Source: Streptomyces sp. NBC_01571 (lineage in GTDB: Bacteria; Actinomycetota; Actinomycetes; Streptomycetales; Streptomycetaceae). Taken from it: a stretch of 64,000 bases of DNA. This document shows, in pieces, positions 25,892 through 33,492 of the stretch. How positions within the stretch are numbered: position 1 is the first letter of the stretch; each line of letters starts with the position of its first letter. The translations under genes were made by a program, and so were the position numbers. The stretch covers positions 8,122,001-8,186,000 of the forward strand of contig NZ_JAPEPZ010000001.1 in assembly GCF_026339875.1 (NCBI RefSeq), in the 5' to 3' direction. The notes under the pieces are model-generated. The model did not search any database. It was not told where the DNA came from and saw only the letters and a program-made list of their open reading frames with translations.

Positions 25892-26287
25892 GTGGCCAAC
25901 GCACTGCAGCAGATCATCAGAGATCGCCTCGACCGTGAGGGCTGGTCCTACGGAGAGGTGGCACGTCGGGGCGGCATTCCGCGCTCCACGGTCCATCACC
26001 TGGCGACGGCCGAGCGCGTGGTGCGCATGCCACAGCCCAGCACGCTGGAAGGGTTGTCCAAGGGCCTTGGACTGTCGTTGGACACGGTGCGCCGTGCCGC
26101 CGCGGAGGCCTGCGGCATTCACGTGTACGCGGCCGACCCGGCGTCCGCGGTGGTGGACGCGGGTGCCTCGGCCGACCCCGAGGTGGACCTGCTCATCGCG
26201 AGCGTCCAGCAGCTCTCCGTCGACGACCGGCGCCATGTCGCCGCGCTCGTGGAATCCCTCCTGGGCCGCGACGCCCACCGGGGCTGA
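25892..26287 (+). CDS. XRE-type helix-turn-helix regulator
   Basis: A 131-residue protein whose N-terminal half is a Cro/C1-type HTH: LQQIIRDRLDREGWSYGEVARRGGIPRSTVHHLATAE, then a helix with QPSTLEGLSKGLGLSLDTVRRAAAEA. The C-terminal half is acidic and short (VDLLIASVQQLSVDDRRHVAALVESLLG), probably for dimerisation. The same architecture is common in Streptomyces as single regulators. The GTG at 25892 has AGGAAG upstream. It is transcribed divergently from the twin-peptide/M50 operon and is its most likely regulator. Confidence 0.85.
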   Translation: MANALQQIIRDRLDREGWSYGEVARRGGIPRSTVHHLATAERVVRMPQPSTLEGLSKGLGLSLDTVRRAAAEACGIHVYAADPASAVVDAGASADPEVDLLIASVQQLSVDDRRHVAALVESLLGRDAHRG

Positions 26288-26687
26288 CTGTTGCGTGACG
26301 CGTGACGCGTGACGCGTGACGCGTGAGGTGGGAGGCGTGACGCGTGAGGTGGGAGGCGTGACGCGTGAGGTGGGAGGCGTGAGGTGGGACGTTTCACGCG
26401 GGACGTCCGACGTCCGGCTCGGGGCCGGCGTCGCGTCGGGTGGGCAGGGAGCCGTCAGGGTGCGGGTCCCGGTGCGGCCCGGACGTACTCCCGGCCGCGG
26501 TGCGCGTCAGGCTTCGGGGCGGTCGAGGGCGTACGTCGTAGACGTCCGGACGCCCGCTCCGGTTCCCCTTCCCGGGGATCCCGGTAAAAGAATCCAGAAC
26601 CGCCGAAACCGGCAAGATCCACAGCTAGTCTCTCATTCTGCTCGGGGCACGTGAGCCGCACGACCCCTGTGTCACCCAGGGGGACAT
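26288..26687. repeat. Heptamer minisatellite and gene-free stretch
   Basis: At 26293-26320 the heptamer GCGTGAC is repeated four times. It continues as 21-bp units (GCGTGAC, GCGTGAG, GTGGGAG) to about 26389. The remaining 300 bp to the next gene are GC-rich without a supportable gene. The array directly follows the XRE stop codon. Confidence 0.7.
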
Positions 26688-26948
26688 GTGCTGTTCGTGC
26701 ACGGAGGACCCACCACCGCCGTTGTCCGGGGCAGTACCGGCGAGTCCGTCGTCCTGCTCTCCGGTGAACTGCCCGACATACTGACCGAGACCGCGCTCGC
26801 CGAACTCCTCGACCTCGCCGCCGCCGTCCTCAGCGAGCAGGAGCTGAAGCTCTTCCGGCGCTGCCTGGACGCCCTGGTGCGAGGTGAGGGCGGGACGCCG
26901 CGCCGCATCGAGCTGGACGGCGTCGTCCTGACCGTCTACGAGGACTGA
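26688..26948 (+). CDS. Small conserved-looking protein of unknown function (86 aa)
   Basis: I do not recognise this protein. It is short, acidic and mainly helical: VVLLSGELPDILTETALAELLDLAAAVLSEQELKLFRRCLDAL, then a basic turn and a final strand IELDGVVLTVYED. There are no Cys pairs, signal peptide or membrane helix. GTG 26688 is preceded by AGGGGG at 26678-26683; GTG 26697 is an alternative. Codon use has the strong third-position GC of real genes. It stands alone between the heptamer array and the DppA operon. Confidence 0.65.
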   Translation: MLFVHGGPTTAVVRGSTGESVVLLSGELPDILTETALAELLDLAAAVLSEQELKLFRRCLDALVRGEGGTPRRIELDGVVLTVYED

Positions 26949-27243
26949 TCCCGGCCGCGTTCGCACATCGTGCCGAACCCCGGAACCCCATGGAACCTCG
27001 GAACCGGCTCCGGACCCCGGACCGCCCCGACACCGACGTCCCCACCGACGTCCGCCGAAGTGGCCCCCTCCCGCAGTTCCTCGCGGTCGTCGTGAAACCC
27101 TGACCGCCGGACGGTCGCGAAGCGTGCGACGGGACCGGTTCGGGCCGCTATGTCCATGCATGGCGTCCTGGCCCGGCGCCGCGTCGCCGCGTAGCGTGAC
27201 CCGACATGAAGAATGCCGCTGACCTGTGCGAAGAGGGTGTGTC

Positions 27244-28077
27244 GTGAAGATCCTCATCAGCGCCGACATGGAGGGCGCCACCGGGGTGACCTGGCCTGCC
27301 GACGTGCTGCCGGGGACGCCGCAATGGGAGCGCTGCCGCTCGATGTTCACCTCGGACGTGAACGCCGCCGTGCTCGGCTTCCTCGACGGTGGTGCGGACG
27401 AGGTGCTGATCAACGAGGCGCACTGGTCCATGCGGAATCTGCTGCTCGAACGACTGGACGAGAGAGCCGAGATGCTCACCGGCCGGCACAAGTCGCTGTC
27501 CATGGTGGAGGGCGTGCAGCACGGCGACGTGGACGGGATCGCCTTCGTCGGCTACCACACGGGCGCCGGCATGGAAGGCGTCCTCGCGCACACCTACCTC
27601 GCGAACTCGATCACCGGAGTGTGGGTGAACGGCGTACGGGCCAGCGAGGGACTGCTCAACTCGCACGTCGTCGCCGAGTACGGCGTACCCGTCGTCCTCG
27701 TCACGGGCGACGACCTGGCCTGCGAGGACGCGCTCGGATACGCGCCGGAGGCGCTCAAGGTCGCCGTCAAGGACCATGTGTCGCGGTACGCGGCGGTGTG
27801 CCGTACGCCGTCCCGGACCGCCGCCGACATCCGGGCCGCCGCCAAGGAGGCGGCAGCGCTGGCCGTACGGCACGAACCGGTGGTGGGCGGCCCGTTCACG
27901 GTGGCGCTCGAGTTCGACGCGGAGCACCTGTCGATGGCGGCCACCGTCGTGCCGGGCGTGGAACGCACCGGAGAGCGCAGAGTGGCCTACACCAGCGACA
28001 CCATGTACGAGGGAATCCGCACCTTCAAGGCGGTCACCACGATCGTCTCGGCTGCGGTGGAGGAGCAGTATGGCTGA
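27244..28077 (+). CDS. M55-family D-aminopeptidase (DppA-like)
   Basis: A 277-residue zinc aminopeptidase of the DppA fold. Motifs: KILISADMEGATGVT (metal-binding Asp-x-Glu), EVLINEAHWSMRNLL, FVGYHTGAG with His, and GDDLACEDAL. Known members release D-Ala-type N-termini from short peptides. GTG 27244 is selected for the AGAGGG site 6 bp upstream. It is the first of four overlapping or tightly spaced genes (M55, M20, S9, S66) that together look like a dedicated set for degrading D-amino-acid-containing or cell-wall-derived peptides. The next gene starts inside its last codons (8-bp overlap). Confidence 0.93.
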   Translation: MKILISADMEGATGVTWPADVLPGTPQWERCRSMFTSDVNAAVLGFLDGGADEVLINEAHWSMRNLLLERLDERAEMLTGRHKSLSMVEGVQHGDVDGIAFVGYHTGAGMEGVLAHTYLANSITGVWVNGVRASEGLLNSHVVAEYGVPVVLVTGDDLACEDALGYAPEALKVAVKDHVSRYAAVCRTPSRTAADIRAAAKEAAALAVRHEPVVGGPFTVALEFDAEHLSMAATVVPGVERTGERRVAYTSDTMYEGIRTFKAVTTIVSAAVEEQYG

Positions 28078-29383
28078 CGAACAGGCACTGGACGAGGTCG
28101 TACGGTTCACCTCCGACCTCATCCGCATCGACACCACGAACCGGGGCGGCGGCGACTGCCGGGAACGGCCGGCCGCTGAGTACGCGGCCGCGCTGCTGGC
28201 CGAGACGGGCCTGGAACCCGTCCTGCTGGAACGCACCAAGGGCCGTACGAACGTCGTCGCGCGGCTGGAGGGCACCGATCCCTCCGCCGACGCGCTGCTC
28301 GTCCACGGTCACCTCGACGTGGTGCCCGCGCAGGCCGAGGACTGGAGCGTGCACCCGTTCTCCGGGGAGATCCGCGACGGCGTCGTCTGGGGGCGCGGCG
28401 CGGTCGACATGAAGAACATGGACGCGATGATCCTCGCGGTCGTACGCGGCTGGGCGCGCCTCGGTGTGCGCCCCCGGCGCGACCTCGTGATCGCGTTCAC
28501 CGCCGACGAGGAGGCGAGCGCGGAGGACGGCTCCGGGTTCCTCGCCGACCGGCATCCGGAGCTGTTCGAGGGCTGTACCGAGGGCATCAGTGAGTCCGGG
28601 GCGTTCACCTTCCACGACGGCAGCGGCCGGGAGCTCTACCCGATCGCGGCGGGGGAGCGCGGCACCGGGTGGCTCAAGCTCACGGCACGCGGGCGCGCGG
28701 GCCACGGCTCCAAGGTGAACCGGAACAACGCCGTGACCCACCTGGCGGCCGCGATCGCCAGGATCGGCGCGCACGAGTGGCCCATCAGGCTCACGCCGAC
28801 CGTCCGCGCGGCCCTCACCGAACTCGCCGCGCTCTACGGGATCGACGCGGACCTCGACGATCTCGGCGACGTGGACGAACTGCTGCGCAAGCTCGGTCCC
28901 GCCGCCGCGCTCGTCGAGGCCACCGTGCGCAACAGCGCCAACCCGACCATGCTCAGCGCCGGTTACAAGGTCAACGTGATCCCCGGGGAAGCGGTCGCGT
29001 ACGTGGACGGCCGCCATCTCGCGGGCACCGAGGACGAGTTCCGTGCCACCCTCGACCATCTGACGGGACCGGACGTGGAGTGGGAGTTCCACCACCGCGA
29101 GGTCGCCCTGCAGGCGCCGCTGGATTCGGTGACGTACCGTCGGATGCGGGCGGCGATCGAGGAGTTCGCGCCCGAGGGGCACGTGGTGCCGTACTGCATG
29201 TCCGGCGGCACGGACGCCAAGCAGTTCTCGCGCCTCGGCATCACCGGTTACGGATTCGCGCCGCTGAAACTGCCCGAGGGTCTCGACTACCAGGCACTCT
29301 TCCACGGTGTCGACGAACGCGTCCCCGTCGAGGCACTGCACTTCGGCGTCCGCGTTCTCGACCGCTTTCTGCGCACGGCCTGA
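28070..29383 (+). CDS. M20/M25/M40-family peptidase
   Basis: A 437-residue co-catalytic zinc peptidase of the M20 family (ArgE/DapE/carboxypeptidase group). Metal ligands are visible in LLVHGHLDVVPA (His, about residue 83), GRGAVDMKN (bridging Asp), FTADEEAS (Glu-Glu, catalytic plus ligand), a dimerisation domain with the conserved His in GRAGHGSKVN, and the last His near ALFHGVDERVPVEAL. The substrate may be a dipeptide or N-acyl amino acid. The ATG overlaps the end of the dppA-like gene, giving translational coupling. Confidence 0.93.
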   Translation: MADEQALDEVVRFTSDLIRIDTTNRGGGDCRERPAAEYAAALLAETGLEPVLLERTKGRTNVVARLEGTDPSADALLVHGHLDVVPAQAEDWSVHPFSGEIRDGVVWGRGAVDMKNMDAMILAVVRGWARLGVRPRRDLVIAFTADEEASAEDGSGFLADRHPELFEGCTEGISESGAFTFHDGSGRELYPIAAGERGTGWLKLTARGRAGHGSKVNRNNAVTHLAAAIARIGAHEWPIRLTPTVRAALTELAALYGIDADLDDLGDVDELLRKLGPAAALVEATVRNSANPTMLSAGYKVNVIPGEAVAYVDGRHLAGTEDEFRATLDHLTGPDVEWEFHHREVALQAPLDSVTYRRMRAAIEEFAPEGHVVPYCMSGGTDAKQFSRLGITGYGFAPLKLPEGLDYQALFHGVDERVPVEALHFGVRVLDRFLRTA

Positions 29384-29393
29384 GGGGGACGGA

Positions 29394-31352
29394 ATGCGGA
29401 CACTGTCATACGGATCATGGCCCTCGCCCATCGACGCGGCGCTCGCCGCGGCACACGACGGGCACCCCGAGTTCGCCGGGTTCGTCGGCGACGAGGCCTG
29501 GTGGACCGAACCCCGGCCCACCGAGGGCGGCCGGCGTACCCTCGTGCGGCGTCGCGCCGACGGCACGCAGGAGTCGGTACTGCCCGCCCCGTGGAACGTC
29601 CGCAGCCGCGTCATCGAGTACGGCGGACATCCCTGGGCGGGAGAGATGCGCCCCGAGGGGCCGTTCGTGGTGTTCGTGAACTTCGCCGACCAGCGGCTGT
29701 ACGCGTACGAGCCGGGCGCCGAGCCCCGTCCCCTCACGCCCGTGTCCCGTGTCGGCGGCGGACTGCGCTGGGTGGACCCGCAGTTGCACCCCGAACGGGG
29801 TGAGGTCTGGTGCGTGATGGAGGAGTTCACCGGCGACGGGCCGACCGACGTACGACGGGTCGCCGCCGCGGTGCCGCTCGACGGATCGGCCGCACAGGAC
29901 CGGGGCGCCGTACGCGAACTCACCGACGCACGCCACCGGTTCGTCACCGGACCACGGCTGTCTCCCGACGGCGGCCAGGCGGCCTGGCTCGCCTGGGACC
30001 ACCCGCGGATGCCCTGGGACGGCACGGAACTCGTCCTCGCGGACGTCACCGAGGACGGCACCCTGCACGCCCCGCGGGTGGTCGCGGGCGGACCCGAGGA
30101 GTCGATCGCTCAGGCGGACTGGGCCGCCGACGGCGCCCTGCTGTACGCCGGGGACCGCACCGGCTGGTGGAACCTGTACCGGCTCGGACGGGAGACGCCC
30201 GTCTGCACCCGGGAGGAGGAGTTCGGCGGCCCGCTGTGGAAGATCGGGTACCGCTGGTTCGCGCCACTGCCGAGCGGGCTCGTGGCCGTCGTGCACGGAC
30301 GGGGCGCCACCGCGCTCGGGATACTGGACCCGGAGACCGGCGAGGTCGTGGATGCGGCCGGCCCCTGGACCGAGTTCACGCCGACTCTCGCCGTGCACGG
30401 CAGCCGCGTCCTGGGCGTCGGGGCCAGCCCGCGCAGCGCCTACGAGGTCGTCGAGCTGGACTTCCGTACCGGACGTGCCCGGGTGGTCGGCGCCGCCCAC
30501 GACGACCCGGTGGACCCCACGTACTACCCGGAGCCGCAGATCCGGACCTTCACCGGCCCCGCCGGCCGGGAGATCCACGCCCACGTGTATCCACCGCACC
30601 ACCCCGATCACGTGGCCCCCGCCGACGAGCTGCCGCCCTACGTCGTCTGGGCGCACGGCGGCCCCACCGGCCGGGCCCCCCTCGTCCTCGACCTGGAGAT
30701 CGCCTACTTCACCTCGCGCGGCATCGGTGTCGCCGAGGTCAACTACGGCGGTTCGGCGGGACACGGCAGGGAGTACCGCAACCGGCTGCGCGAGCAGTGG
30801 GGCGTCGTCGACGTCGAGGACTGCGCTGCCGTCGCCCTCGCCCTCGCGGAGGAGGGCACCGCCGACCGGCGACGGCTCGCCATCCGCGGCGGCAGCGCGG
30901 GCGGCTGGACCACCGCCGCGTCCCTCACGGCCACCGACGTCTACGCCTGCGGCACGATCCTGTACCCGATCCTCGACCTCACCAGCTGGGGTTCGGGGGA
31001 GACCCACGACTTCGAGTCCCAGTACCTGGAGTCGCTGATCGGTCCGCTCGCCGAGGTGCCGGGCCGCTACGTGGAGCGTTCACCCGCCGAGCACGCCGAC
31101 CGGATCACCGCGCCCTTCCTGCTCCTCCAGGGACTCGACGACGTCATCTGTCCGCCCGCGCAGTGCGAGCGGTTCCTGTCCAGGATCGAGGGGCGCCGCG
31201 TCCCGCACGCCTACATCGCCTTCGAGGGCGAGGGGCACGGATTCCGCCGGGCCGACACCATGGTGCGCGCACTGGAGTCCGAACTCTCCCTGTACGCACA
31301 GGTCTTCGGTCTGAACCCGCCCGGCATTCCCACCCTGGAGCTCCTGAAGTGA
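29394..31352 (+). CDS. S9-family prolyl oligopeptidase (acylaminoacyl-peptidase-like)
   Basis: A 652-residue serine peptidase with an N-terminal beta-propeller (about residues 20-380, repeated SPDG/W-D blades such as SPDGGQAAWLAWDHPRMPWDG) and a C-terminal alpha/beta hydrolase. The nucleophile is in IRGGSAGGWTT (GGSAGG), the acid in LQGLDDVICPPAQ and the His in FEGEGHGFR. The propeller restricts access to short peptides. The ATG at 29394 lies 10 bp after the M20 stop with GAGGGGG before it. It shares the four-gene hydrolase operon. Confidence 0.94.
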   Translation: MRTLSYGSWPSPIDAALAAAHDGHPEFAGFVGDEAWWTEPRPTEGGRRTLVRRRADGTQESVLPAPWNVRSRVIEYGGHPWAGEMRPEGPFVVFVNFADQRLYAYEPGAEPRPLTPVSRVGGGLRWVDPQLHPERGEVWCVMEEFTGDGPTDVRRVAAAVPLDGSAAQDRGAVRELTDARHRFVTGPRLSPDGGQAAWLAWDHPRMPWDGTELVLADVTEDGTLHAPRVVAGGPEESIAQADWAADGALLYAGDRTGWWNLYRLGRETPVCTREEEFGGPLWKIGYRWFAPLPSGLVAVVHGRGATALGILDPETGEVVDAAGPWTEFTPTLAVHGSRVLGVGASPRSAYEVVELDFRTGRARVVGAAHDDPVDPTYYPEPQIRTFTGPAGREIHAHVYPPHHPDHVAPADELPPYVVWAHGGPTGRAPLVLDLEIAYFTSRGIGVAEVNYGGSAGHGREYRNRLREQWGVVDVEDCAAVALALAEEGTADRRRLAIRGGSAGGWTTAASLTATDVYACGTILYPILDLTSWGSGETHDFESQYLESLIGPLAEVPGRYVERSPAEHADRITAPFLLLQGLDDVICPPAQCERFLSRIEGRRVPHAYIAFEGEGHGFRRADTMVRALESELSLYAQVFGLNPPGIPTLELLK

Positions 31353-32284
31353 AGTCCCTGACCCGTCCCGACCGCCTCGCACCCGGGGCCCGCGTCGCCG
31401 TCGTCTCGCCGAGCGGTCCCGTGCCCGAGGAACGGCTGGAGGCGGGCCTCGACCTGCTGCGCGGCTGGGACCTCGATCCCGTGGTGGCCCCCCATGTCCT
31501 GGACCGGCACGCCGAGTTCAACTACCTCGCGGGCGCCGACGCCGACCGCGCCGCCGACTTCCAGGCCGCGTGGTGCGACCCCGAGGTGTCCGCGGTGTTC
31601 TGCGCCCGCGGCGGCTACGGCGCGCAGCGCATGGTCGACCTCCTCGACTGGGACGCGATCCGCTCCGCGGGCCCCAAGGTGTTCCTCGGCTTCAGCGACA
31701 TCACCGCACTGCACGAGGCGTTCGCGACCCGCGTCGGGCTGGTCACCCTGCACGGACCGATGGTCGCGGCCCTCGACTTCCTGAAGAACGCGCGGACGCA
31801 GGAGCACCTGCGGGCGACGCTCTTCGAACCGGAGACCGTGCGAACCCTCACGTCCGGCACGTCCGAGACGGGGGGCGCGCTGGTGTCGGGGCGGGCCCGG
31901 GGTGTCACCCTCGGCGGCTGCGTCAGCCTGCTCGCCGCCGACCTCGGCACTCCGCACGCCCGAGCCTCCGCCGAGGGCGGCCTGCTGCTGATCGAGGACA
32001 TCGGCGAGGAGGCCTACCGGCTGGACCGGATCCTCACCCAGCTCCTGCGGGCCGGATGGCTCGACCGGGTCGCCGGGATCGCGCTCGGTTCGTGGGTGGA
32101 CTGCGGCCCCTACGAGAGCCTGCGGGCCGTCTTCGCCGACCGGCTGGGCGGCCTCGGGGTGCCGGTCGTCGAGGACTTCGGATTCGGCCACTGCGAAGGG
32201 GCCCTCACGATTCCGTTCGGGGTCGGGGCGGAACTGGACGCGGACGCGGGGACGCTGACGCTGGACGAGCCCGCACTCGCGTAG
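31349..32284 (+). CDS. S66-family LD-carboxypeptidase (LdcA/MccF-like)
   Basis: A 311-residue serine peptidase of family S66. The N-terminus has GARVAVVSPSGPVPEERLEAGLDLL. The nucleophile motif is VFCARGGYGAQRMVDLLDW with LGFSDITALHEAF, and the C-terminal domain has GGCVSLLAADLGTPHA, IEDIGEEAYRLDRIL (Glu) and a final His in GFGHCEGALTIPFGV. Known members cleave LD bonds of murein tetrapeptide or inactivate microcin C-like peptide conjugates. With DppA, M20 and S9 partners, murein or D-peptide recycling is the simplest reading, and self-protection against a peptide-nucleotide toxin is an alternative. The GTG start overlaps the S9 stop (GTGA). Confidence 0.92.
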   Translation: MKSLTRPDRLAPGARVAVVSPSGPVPEERLEAGLDLLRGWDLDPVVAPHVLDRHAEFNYLAGADADRAADFQAAWCDPEVSAVFCARGGYGAQRMVDLLDWDAIRSAGPKVFLGFSDITALHEAFATRVGLVTLHGPMVAALDFLKNARTQEHLRATLFEPETVRTLTSGTSETGGALVSGRARGVTLGGCVSLLAADLGTPHARASAEGGLLLIEDIGEEAYRLDRILTQLLRAGWLDRVAGIALGSWVDCGPYESLRAVFADRLGGLGVPVVEDFGFGHCEGALTIPFGVGAELDADAGTLTLDEPALA

Positions 32285-32293
32285 ATCCTGTCG

Positions 32294-32335
32294 TCGCCCG
32301 TCGCCCGTCGCCCGTCGCCCGTCGCCCGTCGCCCG
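32294..32335. repeat. Heptamer tandem repeat (TCGCCCG x6)
   Basis: Six exact consecutive copies of TCGCCCG follow the S66 gene by 9 bp. This is a third 7-bp-period minisatellite in the window, all of them intergenic and next to stop codons or promoters. The rest of 32336-32503 has no supportable gene. Confidence 0.8.
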
Positions 32336-32503
32336 CGGGGGTGCGGGGGTGTCACGTGCGGGGTTGCTCCCCTTCGGGGCGGAGCCGGGAGCCCGGGGCG
32401 TGCGGGTGACCGGGGCGGACGGGAAGGGGGGACGGGGTCCCGCCGGTCACCCGGAGGAACCTCCCACCGAGCGGGCCGCCGTCCCGCGGCCCATGCTGGG
32501 CGC

Positions 32504-32752
32504 ATGAGTCCGAAGACCCCCGACGCCTCCGGCACGAGCGGTGCGAAGAGCCGCGCCGGGCTGATGACACCGGGCAGGACCACCGTCATGGCGATGGTCC
32601 TCCTTGCCCTGGTCTTCGTCTTCGAGAACACCCGGAGCACGAAGATCCGGCTGCTGATCCCGGAAGTGACCACGCCCCTGTGGATGGCACTGCTGGGCAC
32701 CGGGGCGATCGGCGCGCTGTGCGGGGCGTACTCCACGAGGCGACGGCCGTGA
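32504..32752 (+). CDS. Small membrane protein, LapA/DUF1049-like
   Basis: An 82-residue protein with two hydrophobic segments, TVMAMVLLALVFVFENTRSTKIRLLIPEV and WMALLGTGAIGALCGAYS. The combination of a helix followed by FxxxNTxxxxxxLLIPxV-type sequence is the LapA (lipopolysaccharide assembly protein A) domain pattern, common as a small actinobacterial membrane protein of unknown role. The N-terminus is polar and the C-terminus ends in RRRP (positive inside). Start ATG 32504. Confidence 0.78.
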   Translation: MSPKTPDASGTSGAKSRAGLMTPGRTTVMAMVLLALVFVFENTRSTKIRLLIPEVTTPLWMALLGTGAIGALCGAYSTRRRP

Positions 32753-32802
32753 GAGTGTGGAGACCACGGGGCCGCAGAGCCGCGGCGGCGTACTGTGGCC
32801 GG

Positions 32803-33354
32803 ATGCCTGAGATCGACTCCCCCTACCTCGCCCAGGGCCCCCGCGCGGGCATACGTCACTTCACGTACGAGGACGCGGCCGAGTTCACCGCGCGGGCCCG
32901 CGAGAGCAAGGCCCTGCACCAGCCCTGGCTCTTCCCGCCGGGAAGCCCCGACGCCTACGCGGCGTACGCGGGACGGCTCATCAAGGACCCCACGAAGGCC
33001 GGATTTCTCGTCTGCGAGCGGGACGGCGGTGCCATCGCCGGCTTCATCAACATCAACAACATCGTCGAGGGCGGCTTTCTGAGCGGAGCGCTCGGATACG
33101 GCGCCTTCGCGCACGCCGCGGGGCGGGGGCTCATGTCCGAGGGGCTCGGGCTCGTGGTCCGGTACGCCTTCACGACGATGGGGCTGCACCGGCTGGAGAT
33201 CAACGCCCAGCCCGGGAACGCCGCCTCCATCGCGCTGGCGCGGCGCTGCGGATTCCGGCTGGAGGGCTTCTCGCCGGACTTCATCCACATCGACGGGGCC
33301 TGGCGCGACCACGAACGCTGGGCGATCACCGCGGAGATGACCTCTTCCCCGTGA
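32803..33354 (+). CDS. GNAT acetyltransferase, RimJ/RimL-like
   Basis: A 183-residue acetyltransferase. It begins with DSPYLAQGPRAGIRHFTYEDAAEFTARARESKALHQPW. The acetyl-CoA region is YGAFAHAAGRGLMSEGLGLVVRYAFTTMGLHRLEINAQPGNAASIALARRCGF, which is the RimJ/RimL pattern (RLE-x-x-x-x-x-N-x-x-S). Such enzymes acetylate N-terminal amino groups of proteins or small amines. ATG 32803 has TACTGT 6 bp upstream (32791-32796), suggesting leaderless transcription and supporting this start. Confidence 0.9.
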   Translation: MPEIDSPYLAQGPRAGIRHFTYEDAAEFTARARESKALHQPWLFPPGSPDAYAAYAGRLIKDPTKAGFLVCERDGGAIAGFININNIVEGGFLSGALGYGAFAHAAGRGLMSEGLGLVVRYAFTTMGLHRLEINAQPGNAASIALARRCGFRLEGFSPDFIHIDGAWRDHERWAITAEMTSSP

Positions 33355-33492
33355 CCCGTCCGCGCCCGCACGGTCCCCGGCCGCCGGGGACCCGGCGGCG
33401 CCCCCGGGCCGGGCGTCACGCCCGCCTTTGCGCAATCCTGACCGTATCCTGACGAGCGGAACCCCTGGTCAGGTGGGCGATGTCGCTGTTCC

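Noticed and set aside
26293..26389. Possible CRISPR array
   Set aside because: The units are 7 and 21 bp without spacers, and no cas genes are near. It is a minisatellite.
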